Shown here piece after piece: positions 53,806-61,849 of a DNA stretch of 64,000 bases. The position numbers were made by a program, and so were the translations under genes. Below the pieces are notes generated by a model, which was not told the DNA's origin, searched no databases, and saw only the letters and a program-made list of their open reading frames with translations. The stretch is from the NCBI GenBank assembly GCA_001825665.1, contig MHXZ01000070.1, forward strand, positions 39,886 through 103,885, written 5' to 3'. Position 1 is the first letter of the stretch. Every line of letters starts with the position of its first letter. The DNA is from Planctomycetes bacterium GWF2_41_51 (GTDB taxonomy: Bacteria; Planctomycetota; Phycisphaerae; Sedimentisphaerales; UBA12454).

Positions 53806-54882
53806 CTATGCACATTTTTCATGAATTATTTCAGTAATGTTTGTTTTTTTCAACTGGCGATGAATTCTTTTCTGAGCCTTTATCGCCTTTTGTTTTCTGT
53901 CGTGACGGTAAACATCCTGGATAGAAATACTGCGCTGACCCAGGGCCGCCTGAACTTCTCGCAGATCGTTAGAACCAAAACCAATCAGGGTTGCAAAAGT
54001 ATGCCTCATGGAATAGAAACCTCTGCCATATGGTCTTTTTAATTCGGCTTTTTCATACAATCTCATGAACCTCATCTTTATCGCATCAGATCTTTTATGT
54101 TTACCTTCTTCATCTATCTGCTCCAGGCAAAGTGGCCGGCCTCTTTTACCTACAAATACCAATTCTGATATCTTACTATTTAATGGCTTTCCGCGGTAAT
54201 TTGCGATATATGTTTTAAGGACATCTACCGTTTCAGGCCATAAGCAGAAATTTCGCTCCACACCTGTTTTGGGGCGCGGGTGCGAAACGGTTGCTGCTTC
54301 CAGATCAATATCGCATAACTTGAGCGTGCCGATATCTGTATTGCCAAATCCGCAGTTCAGACCTAACAGCAATAACGCTGTATCAACAACTCCTGCTACT
54401 GAAAATAATTTTTCCAATTCCTCCCAGCTGATAACGGAGCGATTATGTTTTCTGCCGTGACCTTGTTTGACAGATTTTTTCATGAATTTACGTATCACTC
54501 CCATAGGTGGAGGCGCTAATCCATGAATATTTTCAGCCCAAGACAGAAGCAACCTTACATGGTTAATATAGAGATTGGCTGTCGCTGTACTTATTTTAAA
54601 ATTATTGCCCAGCATCTGCCTGAAATCCGATAGTATTGCTGAATTCAGTTCTGAGAGTTTCTTTTCTGAAGGGTCAAAATCATTGTCCTTTAGCCAGTCC
54701 ATAAAATACATCAGATGTCTTTTGGCAGAATCTAAAAAAGATGCGCTGCAGCCATCGGATAATTTGAACTGGTAATACTTCTTGCAAAGTTGCTTAACAG
54801 TCCATTGTGCCGGCAGAGTAAAAGCGGCAGCTTCACCTCCTTTCTCAGCCAGATCAAACAGCGATAATTGTTCTGCTGCCAT
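53806..54882 (-). CDS. tyrosine recombinase/integrase (catalytic Arg I missing)
   Basis: 358 residues. A SAM-like core-binding domain (about 30-140; FLDSAKRHLMYFMDWLKDND, ATANLYINHVRLLLSWAENI) precedes the catalytic domain (about 145-345). K205 in HPRPKTGVERN is the beta-hairpin lysine. R293-H294 lie in FYSMRHTFATL and Y325 in SIQDVYRHDR. The place of the first catalytic arginine (usually T-G-L-R-x-x-E) reads LNCGFGNTDIGTLK and has no Arg, and the LGH triad histidine is Q316 (ALGQRS). This planctomycete-type variant may therefore use different residues or be inactive. It presumably integrates the element. It lies between the ATPase operon and the replication-type genes, all on the minus strand. 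Confidence 0.85.
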   Translation of the reverse strand: MAAEQLSLFDLAEKGGEAAAFTLPAQWTVKQLCKKYYQFKLSDGCSASFLDSAKRHLMYFMDWLKDNDFDPSEKKLSELNSAILSDFRQMLGNNFKISTATANLYINHVRLLLSWAENIHGLAPPPMGVIRKFMKKSVKQGHGRKHNRSVISWEELEKLFSVAGVVDTALLLLGLNCGFGNTDIGTLKLCDIDLEAATVSHPRPKTGVERNFCLWPETVDVLKTYIANYRGKPLNSKISELVFVGKRGRPLCLEQIDEEGKHKRSDAIKMRFMRLYEKAELKRPYGRGFYSMRHTFATLIGFGSNDLREVQAALGQRSISIQDVYRHDRKQKAIKAQKRIHRQLKKTNITEIIHEKCA

Positions 54883-54961
54883 TACAGCCTTTCATATGGC
54901 ATCATACATATATTGTAATAGCGGCAGAAACGCCCTCTGCAGTTTCACTTTTCAGAAAAAA

Positions 54962-55285
54962 TCATAAGCCTTTTTTTACCTTTTGCCGCAATTGATATTT
55001 TTCCCTGCTAATCCTTATTGCATATTCCCGAACCTCGGTTCCGAAGATTTTCTCTATCAGCAGGATCGTTTCAAAAGCCCTGACATAGGCAAGGCCAAAG
55101 ATATGCTGAAATCGCCAGCGAACCCCCTGACGTGTTATGCCGAAGGTCTTATGGATATTCTCGCCATAAGTACCTTTAAGAACCATCCTGCTGGGCATAC
55201 CTGTCTTCAGTTCAACATGCAATTGGTTGGAATCCATCAACTTCTTCAATTCTGTCAGAAAAATCCTGTCCTTGTCTGTCAACAT
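54962..55285 (-). CDS. 107-residue protein overlapping the zinc-ribbon gene
   Basis: Starts MLTDKDRIFLTELKKLMDSN. It is largely helical (RWRFQHIFGLAYVRAFETIL, EVREYAIRISREKYQLRQKV) with a helix-turn-helix-like ITRQGVRWRFQHIF. GGTGAGCAG gives a site inside the upstream gene. It overlaps the 3' end of the zinc-ribbon gene by 74 bases in another frame, which is long for a bacterial overlap and suggests translational coupling. A DNA-binding role is inferred. Confidence 0.65.
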   Translation of the reverse strand: MLTDKDRIFLTELKKLMDSNQLHVELKTGMPSRMVLKGTYGENIHKTFGITRQGVRWRFQHIFGLAYVRAFETILLIEKIFGTEVREYAIRISREKYQLRQKVKKGL

Positions 55286-55994
55286 ATCTGCTCACCCATA
55301 TTGTTTGTCCCTCTTGACATATTTCAACTGCCCTTTCATGCTCAAGGAAAATAACCGCGATAAAACGCCATATAAGGTCTTTTCGCGTATTTTCAATAAT
55401 TGCCGGAATACCCCTTAGATCTATCGGGAAATCCTGAATATGAGCCTTTATATGCTCCTGGTACCGGCCGAGATCGAACTTGTTCTTTAGTTCAATAAGC
55501 AGTTTTTCATCAATTCCTGTGGTCAAGCTGTTTAATGCCGCAAGCAGGCCTGGTATGGAATTTAAGTCAACGGCATTAGAATCTAATACTTGAGATCGGC
55601 TTTGAGCCAGCATCTCTTTTACCTGCTGATACTGTTCTCTTTTGCGCCGGCGTGATTCAGCCATCTTTAGCTTAAAATATTCTTTCTCAAACGGCAATGT
55701 TTCAAACACAAATTTCGATATCACTTCATCGCCGCAATCCTTACAATAATATCGCCTTACCCGCAATACAGGCTTGCCACCACATTTAGAGCATCTTTGA
55801 AATTCAACCGTTGGGTCAAACTCAAATCCGCATTTCTGGCAGCGGCACCTGCTCTCAGAGATCATCGAAAGCCCGCCATTACATTTGCCGCAGCGATGAC
55901 CAAGCAGTACAACGTTATAATAAAACTTACGGGCTCTGCCGAAAAAGTTCTGCACAGCCTCTGCCATTTCAAATGCAAGTTTGATTATATTCAT
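55212..55994 (-). CDS. 260-residue multi-zinc-ribbon protein
   Basis: Residues about 30-95 hold four CxxC pairs: RCGKCNGG, RCQKCGFE, RCSKCGGK, YYCKDCGDE. This gives two zinc ribbons, as in TFIIS-like or replication-linked proteins. The remainder is helical (KEMLAQSRSQVLDSNAVDLN, IDEKLLIELKNKFDLGRYQE) and contains GIPAIIENTRKDLIWRFIAV. It starts two bases after the 53-residue gene. The set of ribbons, the following HTH-like protein and the nearby AAA+ ATPase suggest a DNA-binding role in replication or mobilisation. Confidence 0.65.
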   Translation of the reverse strand: MNIIKLAFEMAEAVQNFFGRARKFYYNVVLLGHRCGKCNGGLSMISESRCRCQKCGFEFDPTVEFQRCSKCGGKPVLRVRRYYCKDCGDEVISKFVFETLPFEKEYFKLKMAESRRRKREQYQQVKEMLAQSRSQVLDSNAVDLNSIPGLLAALNSLTTGIDEKLLIELKNKFDLGRYQEHIKAHIQDFPIDLRGIPAIIENTRKDLIWRFIAVIFLEHERAVEICQEGQTIWVSRYVDRQGQDFSDRIEEVDGFQPIAC

Positions 55995-55996
55995 TT

Positions 55997-56158
55997 CTAT
56001 TCAACCTGTGTTTGATGCCTTGGTGTGAATTTGCGTTTGCAGTTATTGCAGTAACGGATTTGTCGCAGACCAAGATGTTTTGTTTGCCTCATTCCTTTTT
56101 TAACATTCTTGCCGGCTATGCCGCAATGAGGGCAGCGATATGGTCTTCCTTTGGCCAT
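55997..56158 (-). CDS. 53-residue zinc-ribbon protein
   Basis: Not in the longer-ORF range but clear: MAKGRPYRCPHCGIAGKNVK, then KGMRQTKHLGLRQIRYCNNC and KRKFTPRHQTQVE. CPHC and CNNC form one zinc ribbon, as in transposase or small DNA-binding proteins. GAGGTGATATTTT precedes the ATG at 56158; the stop is two bases before the next start. It starts the 260/107-residue gene group. Confidence 0.7.
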   Translation of the reverse strand: MAKGRPYRCPHCGIAGKNVKKGMRQTKHLGLRQIRYCNNCKRKFTPRHQTQVE

Positions 56159-56518
56159 AAAATATCACCTCACGAGACGTGTGAGGGACATTTATATATA
56201 AATGTTTTTATTTAATCTATAATCAGATCAAGCAACATATTAACTTAACCACTTATAAACTCAGGGGACCAGGGGGTTGAGTTAACAAGTGAGCATATTT
56301 ATTTTATTTTGATATATATATATTATTTTTTTTATTTTCAATATTGAAGTATTTTATATCGATTCTTAATTACCACTTGAAAGTAACAACACAAAAAAAC
56401 AAACATCTCTTTTTTTCAAAATGGCCCTCACGTGTTAACTACGGTCCCTACCCTGCTGCTATACCAGTATAGAAATTTCCGCAAAAATCCAGAACTTCTG
56501 ACGCATTAACTCTGGGGT
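56159..56518. other. AT-rich candidate origin region with G-string repeats
   Basis: 360 bases between the AAA+ gene and the zinc-ribbon genes. A very AT-rich core (about 56295-56420) is bounded by AAACTCAGGGG (56257-56267), GGGGGTTGAGTTAAC (56272-56286), CTCACGTGTTAACT (56427-56440) and TTAACTCTGGGG (56506-56517); a further CAACTCAGGTCC lies at 57616. The 56277-56293 and 56426-56440 sites are inverted copies of each other (CTCAC[T/G]TGTTAACT). Archaeal origin-recognition boxes also carry a G-string followed by T, so binding by the neighbouring Orc1/Cdc6-like ATPase is conceivable. Confidence 0.4.
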
Positions 56519-57607
56519 TCAGTCAAATCGCAGTTTACATATCTGTTCTGCTATGGATTTATCAAAGGTCAGCATTACCCGGTTGGCATACGCCCTTTCT
56601 ACCTTTGTGGCAATCAATGCCGCCAGGCCCACACTCTGCAAGAAACTCAGATTGGCGTAGAAATAGACATAACTGAATGGTTTAATGCCATGGTCATGGC
56701 TATACCTGCAATAGCGATTATAAATATCCCTGGCAAGATCTGATTTGTCTGTAGCCGCAGCCCAGAGAATCATAAGATTGGCATCGGAAAGATCGTTAAT
56801 CACATCCAGTATCAAATCCCTTCTGGCATCTTCAAAACACTGCTCTATGGAATTTTCAGGGGCCATTACCTTGTAAAACAATGTCTTTATGGCGACTCTG
56901 GCATCTGAATTACTTTGTTTGGTGGTTAATGCCGATATCTTGGAAATCTGGCCCTCATCCCAGTTATGCAATCCCTTTTGTGCACGATCAAGAAGAATCT
57001 CTGATATATGGCCTGCGTTGTAGTTGCGAAAATATAATGGAAACGGCTGCAAACTGCTTTTTGTTGCAGCATCCAGCTGCTTTAAAACATGCGGGGTATT
57101 TGATAACATGATAACCATATACGGCTTTTCACTTCTACTCAAAAAGTAAAGTATCTCCCTGTTCTTGTCCTTGGGGCTCATAAGATTTATTTCATCGAGG
57201 ACTATTACTGTTTTTCGGGAGAATTCCATCAAAAATCGTTCATACAATGTTACCAGGCTAAGACCTGTTACATTTTCCTGGCCCAATAGCTGCGAAAAAA
57301 TCTTGAAGCTCGTATTATGATGCCTGCAGTTGACGTAAAGCATATCGAGCCACTTGCGTTCTTCCATCATCTTCTTTATATATTGAAGTGTAAGCGTCTT
57401 TCCGGAACCCCTGCTTCCAATAATAGCCATATTAGTTGGAATCTCACTGACCTTGAAACGCATCAGTGCATCGATGATAGGTTTGCATTCATCACGCATC
57501 AGGGGCTTTTGCGGGATATAACTGAAATCAAAGACTTTGTAGTTTTTTACGACATCAGATTGACAGTGCTGATCTTCACTTTTCTGAAAATAAGATTCAA
57601 TATCCAT
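56519..57607 (-). CDS. Orc1/Cdc6-like AAA+ ATPase
   Basis: 362 residues. The AAA+ core has Walker A GSRGSGKT (64-71) and Walker B VIVLDE (134-139), with VIMLSNTPHVLKQLDAATKS in sensor-1 position and TKQSNSDARVAIKTLFYKVM in the sensor-2/winged region. The sequence around Walker A (LMRDECKPIIDALMRF, then IPTNMAIIGSRGSGKTLTLQ) and LYVNCRHHNTSFKIFSQLLG matches archaeal/eukaryotic Orc1/Cdc6 initiators more than bacterial DnaA or TniB. It ends in a winged-helix-like region (QSVGLAALIATKVERAYANR). Proposed role: replication initiator or loader of the element, acting at the AT-rich region directly downstream. ATG with a nearby AGGTTA site. Confidence 0.75.
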   Translation of the reverse strand: MDIESYFQKSEDQHCQSDVVKNYKVFDFSYIPQKPLMRDECKPIIDALMRFKVSEIPTNMAIIGSRGSGKTLTLQYIKKMMEERKWLDMLYVNCRHHNTSFKIFSQLLGQENVTGLSLVTLYERFLMEFSRKTVIVLDEINLMSPKDKNREILYFLSRSEKPYMVIMLSNTPHVLKQLDAATKSSLQPFPLYFRNYNAGHISEILLDRAQKGLHNWDEGQISKISALTTKQSNSDARVAIKTLFYKVMAPENSIEQCFEDARRDLILDVINDLSDANLMILWAAATDKSDLARDIYNRYCRYSHDHGIKPFSYVYFYANLSFLQSVGLAALIATKVERAYANRVMLTFDKSIAEQICKLRFD

Positions 57608-57864
57608 TAACCTGTCAACTCAGGTCCACCTTTTAACCCGGGGGTATTTAATACTTTTGCGCCTCTGAAAAGTGATAAACAAAAGCAATATCTCTAAAAC
57701 GAAGGTCACCTCCATAAATTCACTTGCTTATTTTGATATAATAAAAAGATCGTAAGAATCTGTAGGAAAATAACTGTCCACGAAATGAGTATTACAAAAG
57801 GATATAAACGAGATTATCAGAAGCTATTCAAACGCAGTCTGATTATAAGGTCAAGTCCTACCCA

Positions 57865-58092
57865 CTAGGCCTTATCTTCAGGGATGATTTCCTTATTGAT
57901 GAATTCGACCATGCGTTTGATGCTTGCGACTTCGGCATGAGCAAAGTTTCCTGATATCTCAGGCTCTTCCATATTTTTTGATGCTATCAAATCTTTAATC
58001 ATATCAATATAGGAGAAAACTTGTTCCTGACCGTTGACGTTTCGGAATACGCTAATCTGTGACTTATCATCTTTTTTGAATATTAGCTTCAT
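57865..58092 (-). CDS. 75-residue partner of the PHP-ABC ATPase
   Basis: From the ATG at 58092 (AGGAG five bases upstream) it begins MKLIFKKDDKSQISVFRNVN and overlaps the 3' end of the PHP-ATPase gene by 26 bases, so the two are translationally coupled. VNGQEQVFSYIDMIKDLIAS, an ASIKRMVEFINKEIIPEDKA tail and an overall acidic character suggest a small partner or antitoxin-like protein. The longer frame (58131) lacks a site. Confidence 0.65.
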   Translation of the reverse strand: MKLIFKKDDKSQISVFRNVNGQEQVFSYIDMIKDLIASKNMEEPEISGNFAHAEVASIKRMVEFINKEIIPEDKA

Positions 58093-60406
58093 CAGAACTC
58101 CTAAATTTTTTAAGATTATATTTCTTAACACGTTTCTTTATTGAAATCTTTCCACCATCTGTGGTCTCAGCTATCAGATCAACAACGTCTTTATCGCCAA
58201 TTGAGCCTTCCAGAGGATTTGACCTAATAGTTATGACCTTATCTTCATTTTTACACATAACAACATTCTGGGCATCACCTAACATTGGTATGGTAGCATT
58301 ATGTGAAACAAGGATGATCTGTTTTCTATATTTGCATTCTTTAATAGCTTTAAGCAAGCCAAAATTAATATAGCCTGTTGCTAGATTGTCCTCAGGCTGA
58401 TCGATAATGAGTGGTGCATTATCAGTGTCACAGCCTAATATTAAGTCAAGTATTACCGAGGTCTTCCAACCCGCGCTCAATTTATCAAACTCCTTGCCTT
58501 CATTTGTGATTATGTTATACTTCTTTTTATTCATACTCACAAATTCTGAGTTCACTTTATTTTTGAAGCCATCGTAGCCATCAACTTTGGGGCCACGCTC
58601 ACTTAATTTAGTTTTAAATAGGCTTTCAGGCGTAATGTCATTGAATTTTTTTAATTTGTATTTGGTTTTCAACATAATATTCACTACTTCAAGAAATTTA
58701 TCCTTTGTTAGATTAAATTCGTTCTGAATAAAAAGAGTATGTCCCATGGACTCAACCTTTTTTGTGGGAATCTTTAAAGCAAACTTTGAGATAAGGTCCA
58801 AAGATTTATAAAATTGTTTATTAAATTTAAAGTATTTCCTGACACATTTCAGTAATTCATCAAACTGCCGCGCCTTTGTAGTAACTTCTAGCTTCTCTGC
58901 TTTTTTTGCATCATCAATTTCTTTCTTATAAACGTTGATTGTCTCGCGAATGGAAGACTCCATTTTTGAATGGTCAAATGCTAGTTTGAGTTCTTTTTTT
59001 AGTTTTTCAACAAGGATATTATCATGATTGATTAAAGGGTTCTCTGATAAAAACTTTTCGATTTTGTCGAGATTTTTAACATCATTTTCGTAACTTATCT
59101 TACTATATCTAATCGAATCGATAACTTTTTCAGTTGGCAAAATATACTTAAGTGGATTGTCTTGGATCTCTTCTGTAACGATGAGACGAGACAGAATAGG
59201 TATCGTTGCTAAAACATCCTGAATGGATTCCATCTCTTTTACCGATTGAACTAACAATGAGAGATGAGAATTCAAATCTGATAGGCCACTGGCTATTCCT
59301 TTGGATTCTTCAACGTCATCAGGAAACACTCTCTTCAGGACAGAAATGTCCTCGATATTATTTTCTTTGTCCTTGTAGTCGCATACCTTGCTAATATAGG
59401 TCTGTTCAAGGTAATAAGGTTTTTGCCCCGTTTGGTTCATAACATGTATTTCTTCAACACCATATGCCGTATAGTTGCTACCTTCAAAATCATTAATTAT
59501 CTTTCTGTAAAGTGAGTCAACAAACAAAGTCTTGCCACTAGAGGAACCACCGATCACCACATTTAGGCCCGGTGTCAAATCCACGTCAATGTCAATATTG
59601 TCGTTCTTTAATGAAACATGTTCAATGTATTCTGCCCAAGAATCTGGTTTCTTTCCGTACTTAAGTCTTGAAGATTCTGACAGTGATAGACGCAGTCCAT
59701 TGAAGGTAGGGAGAGCCATCATCCATGTCTTTACAAACGGAGGTGCATCACTAGCTTTGGCTTTTGGATAGCTTTGTGGTGAGTAATTGTCTGAAGCAGT
59801 AACAAGGTTGACGAACTCATTTATCTCCAGACGCTTGAAATACTCTTGTGTTCTTTCTAACCCGGTATTACTTCTTGCAGTAAAACCATCAAAATGATTA
59901 TAATAAATATTTCGCTCCAGAGTGTTATCAAGTTTAACACCTTTAGGAATTGACTCGTTGAAAGTTGAATGGGATTGACCACCATGTGGCAGAAGAACAA
60001 ATTCATATGAATCGAAACCATTCATTATCTCTTCCAATCTTGGGATTTTGTCATCATCTGCGACAACTTTCTTTGGATATAGCTCATTTAATATTGCATT
60101 AATATCATCTATAGAGGTCGTATTTATCTGCTCCAAATTGAAATAAATATGACAATGGTAGGGTTTCTTGAAATCGTGATTGCGAACATGCAACTCTACC
60201 CCCAACAGAATATTCTCAAACATTTCTACTGCTTTTAAATAGACGGGCTTGTTAATAGTATTGTGGTCGGTCAGTGATATGAGATAGGATGAGTCCTCTG
60301 CTTCTTTCTCAATCTTCTCTTTCAGTATGTCAAGATCGTAGGATTGATTCAAATCATCAGGATTCTCTGAAGTGTGAATATGAAGGTCAATAAATATCGG
60401 CTTCAT
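58067..60406 (-). CDS. PHP-domain plus ABC-type ATPase (TrlF-like)
   Basis: 779 residues from the ATG at 60406 (GGAGAG site; the frame to 60424 starts with GTG). PHP phosphoesterase domain: IDLHIHTSEN (H9, H11), LTDHNT (D47, H48), VELHV, LPHGGQSH (about 140-146) and ASDNYSP (about 205-211), the metal-binding motifs. It is joined to an ABC/SMC-type ATPase: Walker A GGSSSGKT (286-293), a long coiled-coil (about 350-570), the signature-like LSAGWKTSVILDL, Walker B PLIIDQPEDNL and LVSHNAT. This arrangement matches the PHP-AAA proteins annotated as the TrlF family, seen in defence islands; phosphoester cleavage coupled to ATP hydrolysis is expected. It pairs with the 75-residue gene downstream. 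Confidence 0.82.
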   Translation of the reverse strand: MKPIFIDLHIHTSENPDDLNQSYDLDILKEKIEKEAEDSSYLISLTDHNTINKPVYLKAVEMFENILLGVELHVRNHDFKKPYHCHIYFNLEQINTTSIDDINAILNELYPKKVVADDDKIPRLEEIMNGFDSYEFVLLPHGGQSHSTFNESIPKGVKLDNTLERNIYYNHFDGFTARSNTGLERTQEYFKRLEINEFVNLVTASDNYSPQSYPKAKASDAPPFVKTWMMALPTFNGLRLSLSESSRLKYGKKPDSWAEYIEHVSLKNDNIDIDVDLTPGLNVVIGGSSSGKTLFVDSLYRKIINDFEGSNYTAYGVEEIHVMNQTGQKPYYLEQTYISKVCDYKDKENNIEDISVLKRVFPDDVEESKGIASGLSDLNSHLSLLVQSVKEMESIQDVLATIPILSRLIVTEEIQDNPLKYILPTEKVIDSIRYSKISYENDVKNLDKIEKFLSENPLINHDNILVEKLKKELKLAFDHSKMESSIRETINVYKKEIDDAKKAEKLEVTTKARQFDELLKCVRKYFKFNKQFYKSLDLISKFALKIPTKKVESMGHTLFIQNEFNLTKDKFLEVVNIMLKTKYKLKKFNDITPESLFKTKLSERGPKVDGYDGFKNKVNSEFVSMNKKKYNIITNEGKEFDKLSAGWKTSVILDLILGCDTDNAPLIIDQPEDNLATGYINFGLLKAIKECKYRKQIILVSHNATIPMLGDAQNVVMCKNEDKVITIRSNPLEGSIGDKDVVDLIAETTDGGKISIKKRVKKYNLKKFRSSDEANIQKR

Positions 60407-61002
60407 CTGTCTCTCCAATGTCACGATCTTTACCCATTATCAAGTCCTTAAACTTAATTTCACTAATTTGTTGTTTCAAAGTCGATGACAGCAATAGGTG
60501 TCTCATCTTTTATGGTTAGCAATATCTTTTTACTAATCATTCAAACTCCGTAAAAATAATAATCTTATATTGATTTTTTGTTTAGAAAAATCAGAAAGAA
60601 ATGGAAGGCAGAATAACTTGGTCAATCGCACACGCAAATTATAACCTGTCGAATCCATTCTATCCGGATTCTTACCTAATATGCTATGGGGGGAACCATT
60701 AAAAGTCAAATAAAATCACATCTAAAAGCCTAAAACACGATACTTAAACCAAACCCCAACGTCAAAATAGGCAAAGTTGAAATTGCAAAATGACATATAG
60801 TTGTTACTAAGTAGAAAATTTTGGTGAGAAATTTAAACGGAAAAAACTAAAAAATTATATATATGGTGTTTTTATCAATTTTGATTGCGACCTCAGTTAG
60901 GTCTGTTATAATTTGCCTCAAACAACACACATACCTCACAATACTGAGTATATTGGCTGATCAACTATTTTATGCTTTGCATTTCCCTCTCAACCGCCTA
61001 TT
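60407..61002. other. intergenic region with a TTGCGA-TATAAT promoter-like site
   Basis: About 596 bases between the PHP gene and the 61003 gene. TTGCGA, 16 bases, TATAAT stands at about 60889-60916 on the plus strand, a good consensus promoter that would read against the minus-strand gene or give a short RNA. A 39-codon ORF (60387-60506, minus) overlapping the PHP start and a 25-codon ORF with GGAG (about 60465-60542) may be leader peptides. I see no other gene. Confidence 0.35.
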
Positions 61003-61719
61003 TTAATCCTCTAAACTAAAGTCAAGTCCATAGCCTAATATCTTCTGACAGATAAGCATGCCGTCCCGCCACGTATCAATTCCGCCATCGCTCGAAATTA
61101 AAATATCTTCTTTCAAATAATGCTTTGCAATTATCAGACATATTATCACAGCCAAATCATACGGTTTGTAAGCGGTCTTGCAGAACTCAAAATATCGGCC
61201 GACATCTTTGGGATCATTATAAACAGGCTTTCCTTCGTGGTCATAATATCTGATTTCTCCAATTGGTTTTTGCCAGTCATCTTTTTTTATCTGGAGCGGT
61301 AAACTGAATGTCTCATGCGAGCAATCACCGCCGCACGATCTGTGTTTAAGCTTTAGGCCTGCAAACCATGTTCCAGAGACATCGCTGTCATTTACAGCCA
61401 GTTCCTGCTGTTGGCCGCAAAGAAGAGTGATTAAAGTTTCTGTAGGGATTTCCTCGTATCTTTCTACTACAAAAGCAATTCCGTGAGCATTTTTATCCGG
61501 CCATGTAATACCTAAATCTCTATCGGTATGCCCGCAATTTTCCACACCGTTAAACCATATTCTTTTACTGCTTATTTCAGGCTCACCCTTTCCCATGCCG
61601 CCGGCCAGCGGCACAAATGGCGACAGGTGTTTCAGTACTTCTTTAAAGTCTTTTGTAACCTTTTCAAACTGCTGCTTATCGAATTTTTCTATCCTTTTCC
61701 AGTATTGTGTATAACCCAT
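61003..61719 (-). CDS. 238-residue conserved-type hypothetical protein
   Basis: Starts MGYTQYWKRIEKFDKQQFEK. Contains RIWFNGVENCGHTDRDLGIT, GLKLKHRSCGGDCSHETFSL and KPVYNDPKDVGRYFEFCKTA, then PYDLAVIICLIIAKHYLKED. Cysteine and histidine residues (ENCGH, RSCGGDCSH) may bind metal. AAAGGTGATATAA gives a site. Proteins of this type are common on integrative elements but have no known function. Confidence 0.65.
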   Translation of the reverse strand: MGYTQYWKRIEKFDKQQFEKVTKDFKEVLKHLSPFVPLAGGMGKGEPEISSKRIWFNGVENCGHTDRDLGITWPDKNAHGIAFVVERYEEIPTETLITLLCGQQQELAVNDSDVSGTWFAGLKLKHRSCGGDCSHETFSLPLQIKKDDWQKPIGEIRYYDHEGKPVYNDPKDVGRYFEFCKTAYKPYDLAVIICLIIAKHYLKEDILISSDGGIDTWRDGMLICQKILGYGLDFSLED

Positions 61720-61749
61720 TTATATCACCTTTTGATTTTTTTCATCAAT

Positions 61750-61784
61750 AACGATGCCTTGTCTATCAATGACAAGGCATCGTT
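61750..61784. other. perfect 14-bp hairpin between divergent genes
   Basis: AACGATGCCTTGTC, seven-base loop, GACAAGGCATCGTT. Stands between the 238-residue gene (minus) and the membrane protein gene (plus). TTTATTTC follows on the plus strand. It may be a terminator or an operator. Confidence 0.65.
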
Positions 61785-61849
61785 TATTTCTTGATAAGCC
61801 TTTCTGAAAACCAAAAGATTTTTATATCTGCTAAATAGTAGTATCCCAC

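Noticed and set aside
57786..57869. 27-codon plus-strand ORF between the AAA+ gene and the PHP partner
   Set aside because: No ribosome binding site, too short and without features; it lies against the general minus-strand direction.
60387..60506. 39-residue minus-strand ORF overlapping the PHP gene start
   Set aside because: It lacks a ribosome binding site. It may couple translation to the PHP gene but I cannot support it as a protein gene.
43653..61784. CRISPR or dispersed-repeat interpretation of the intergenic hairpins
   Set aside because: The hairpin sequences do not resemble each other and have no regular spacers; only their shape is shared.
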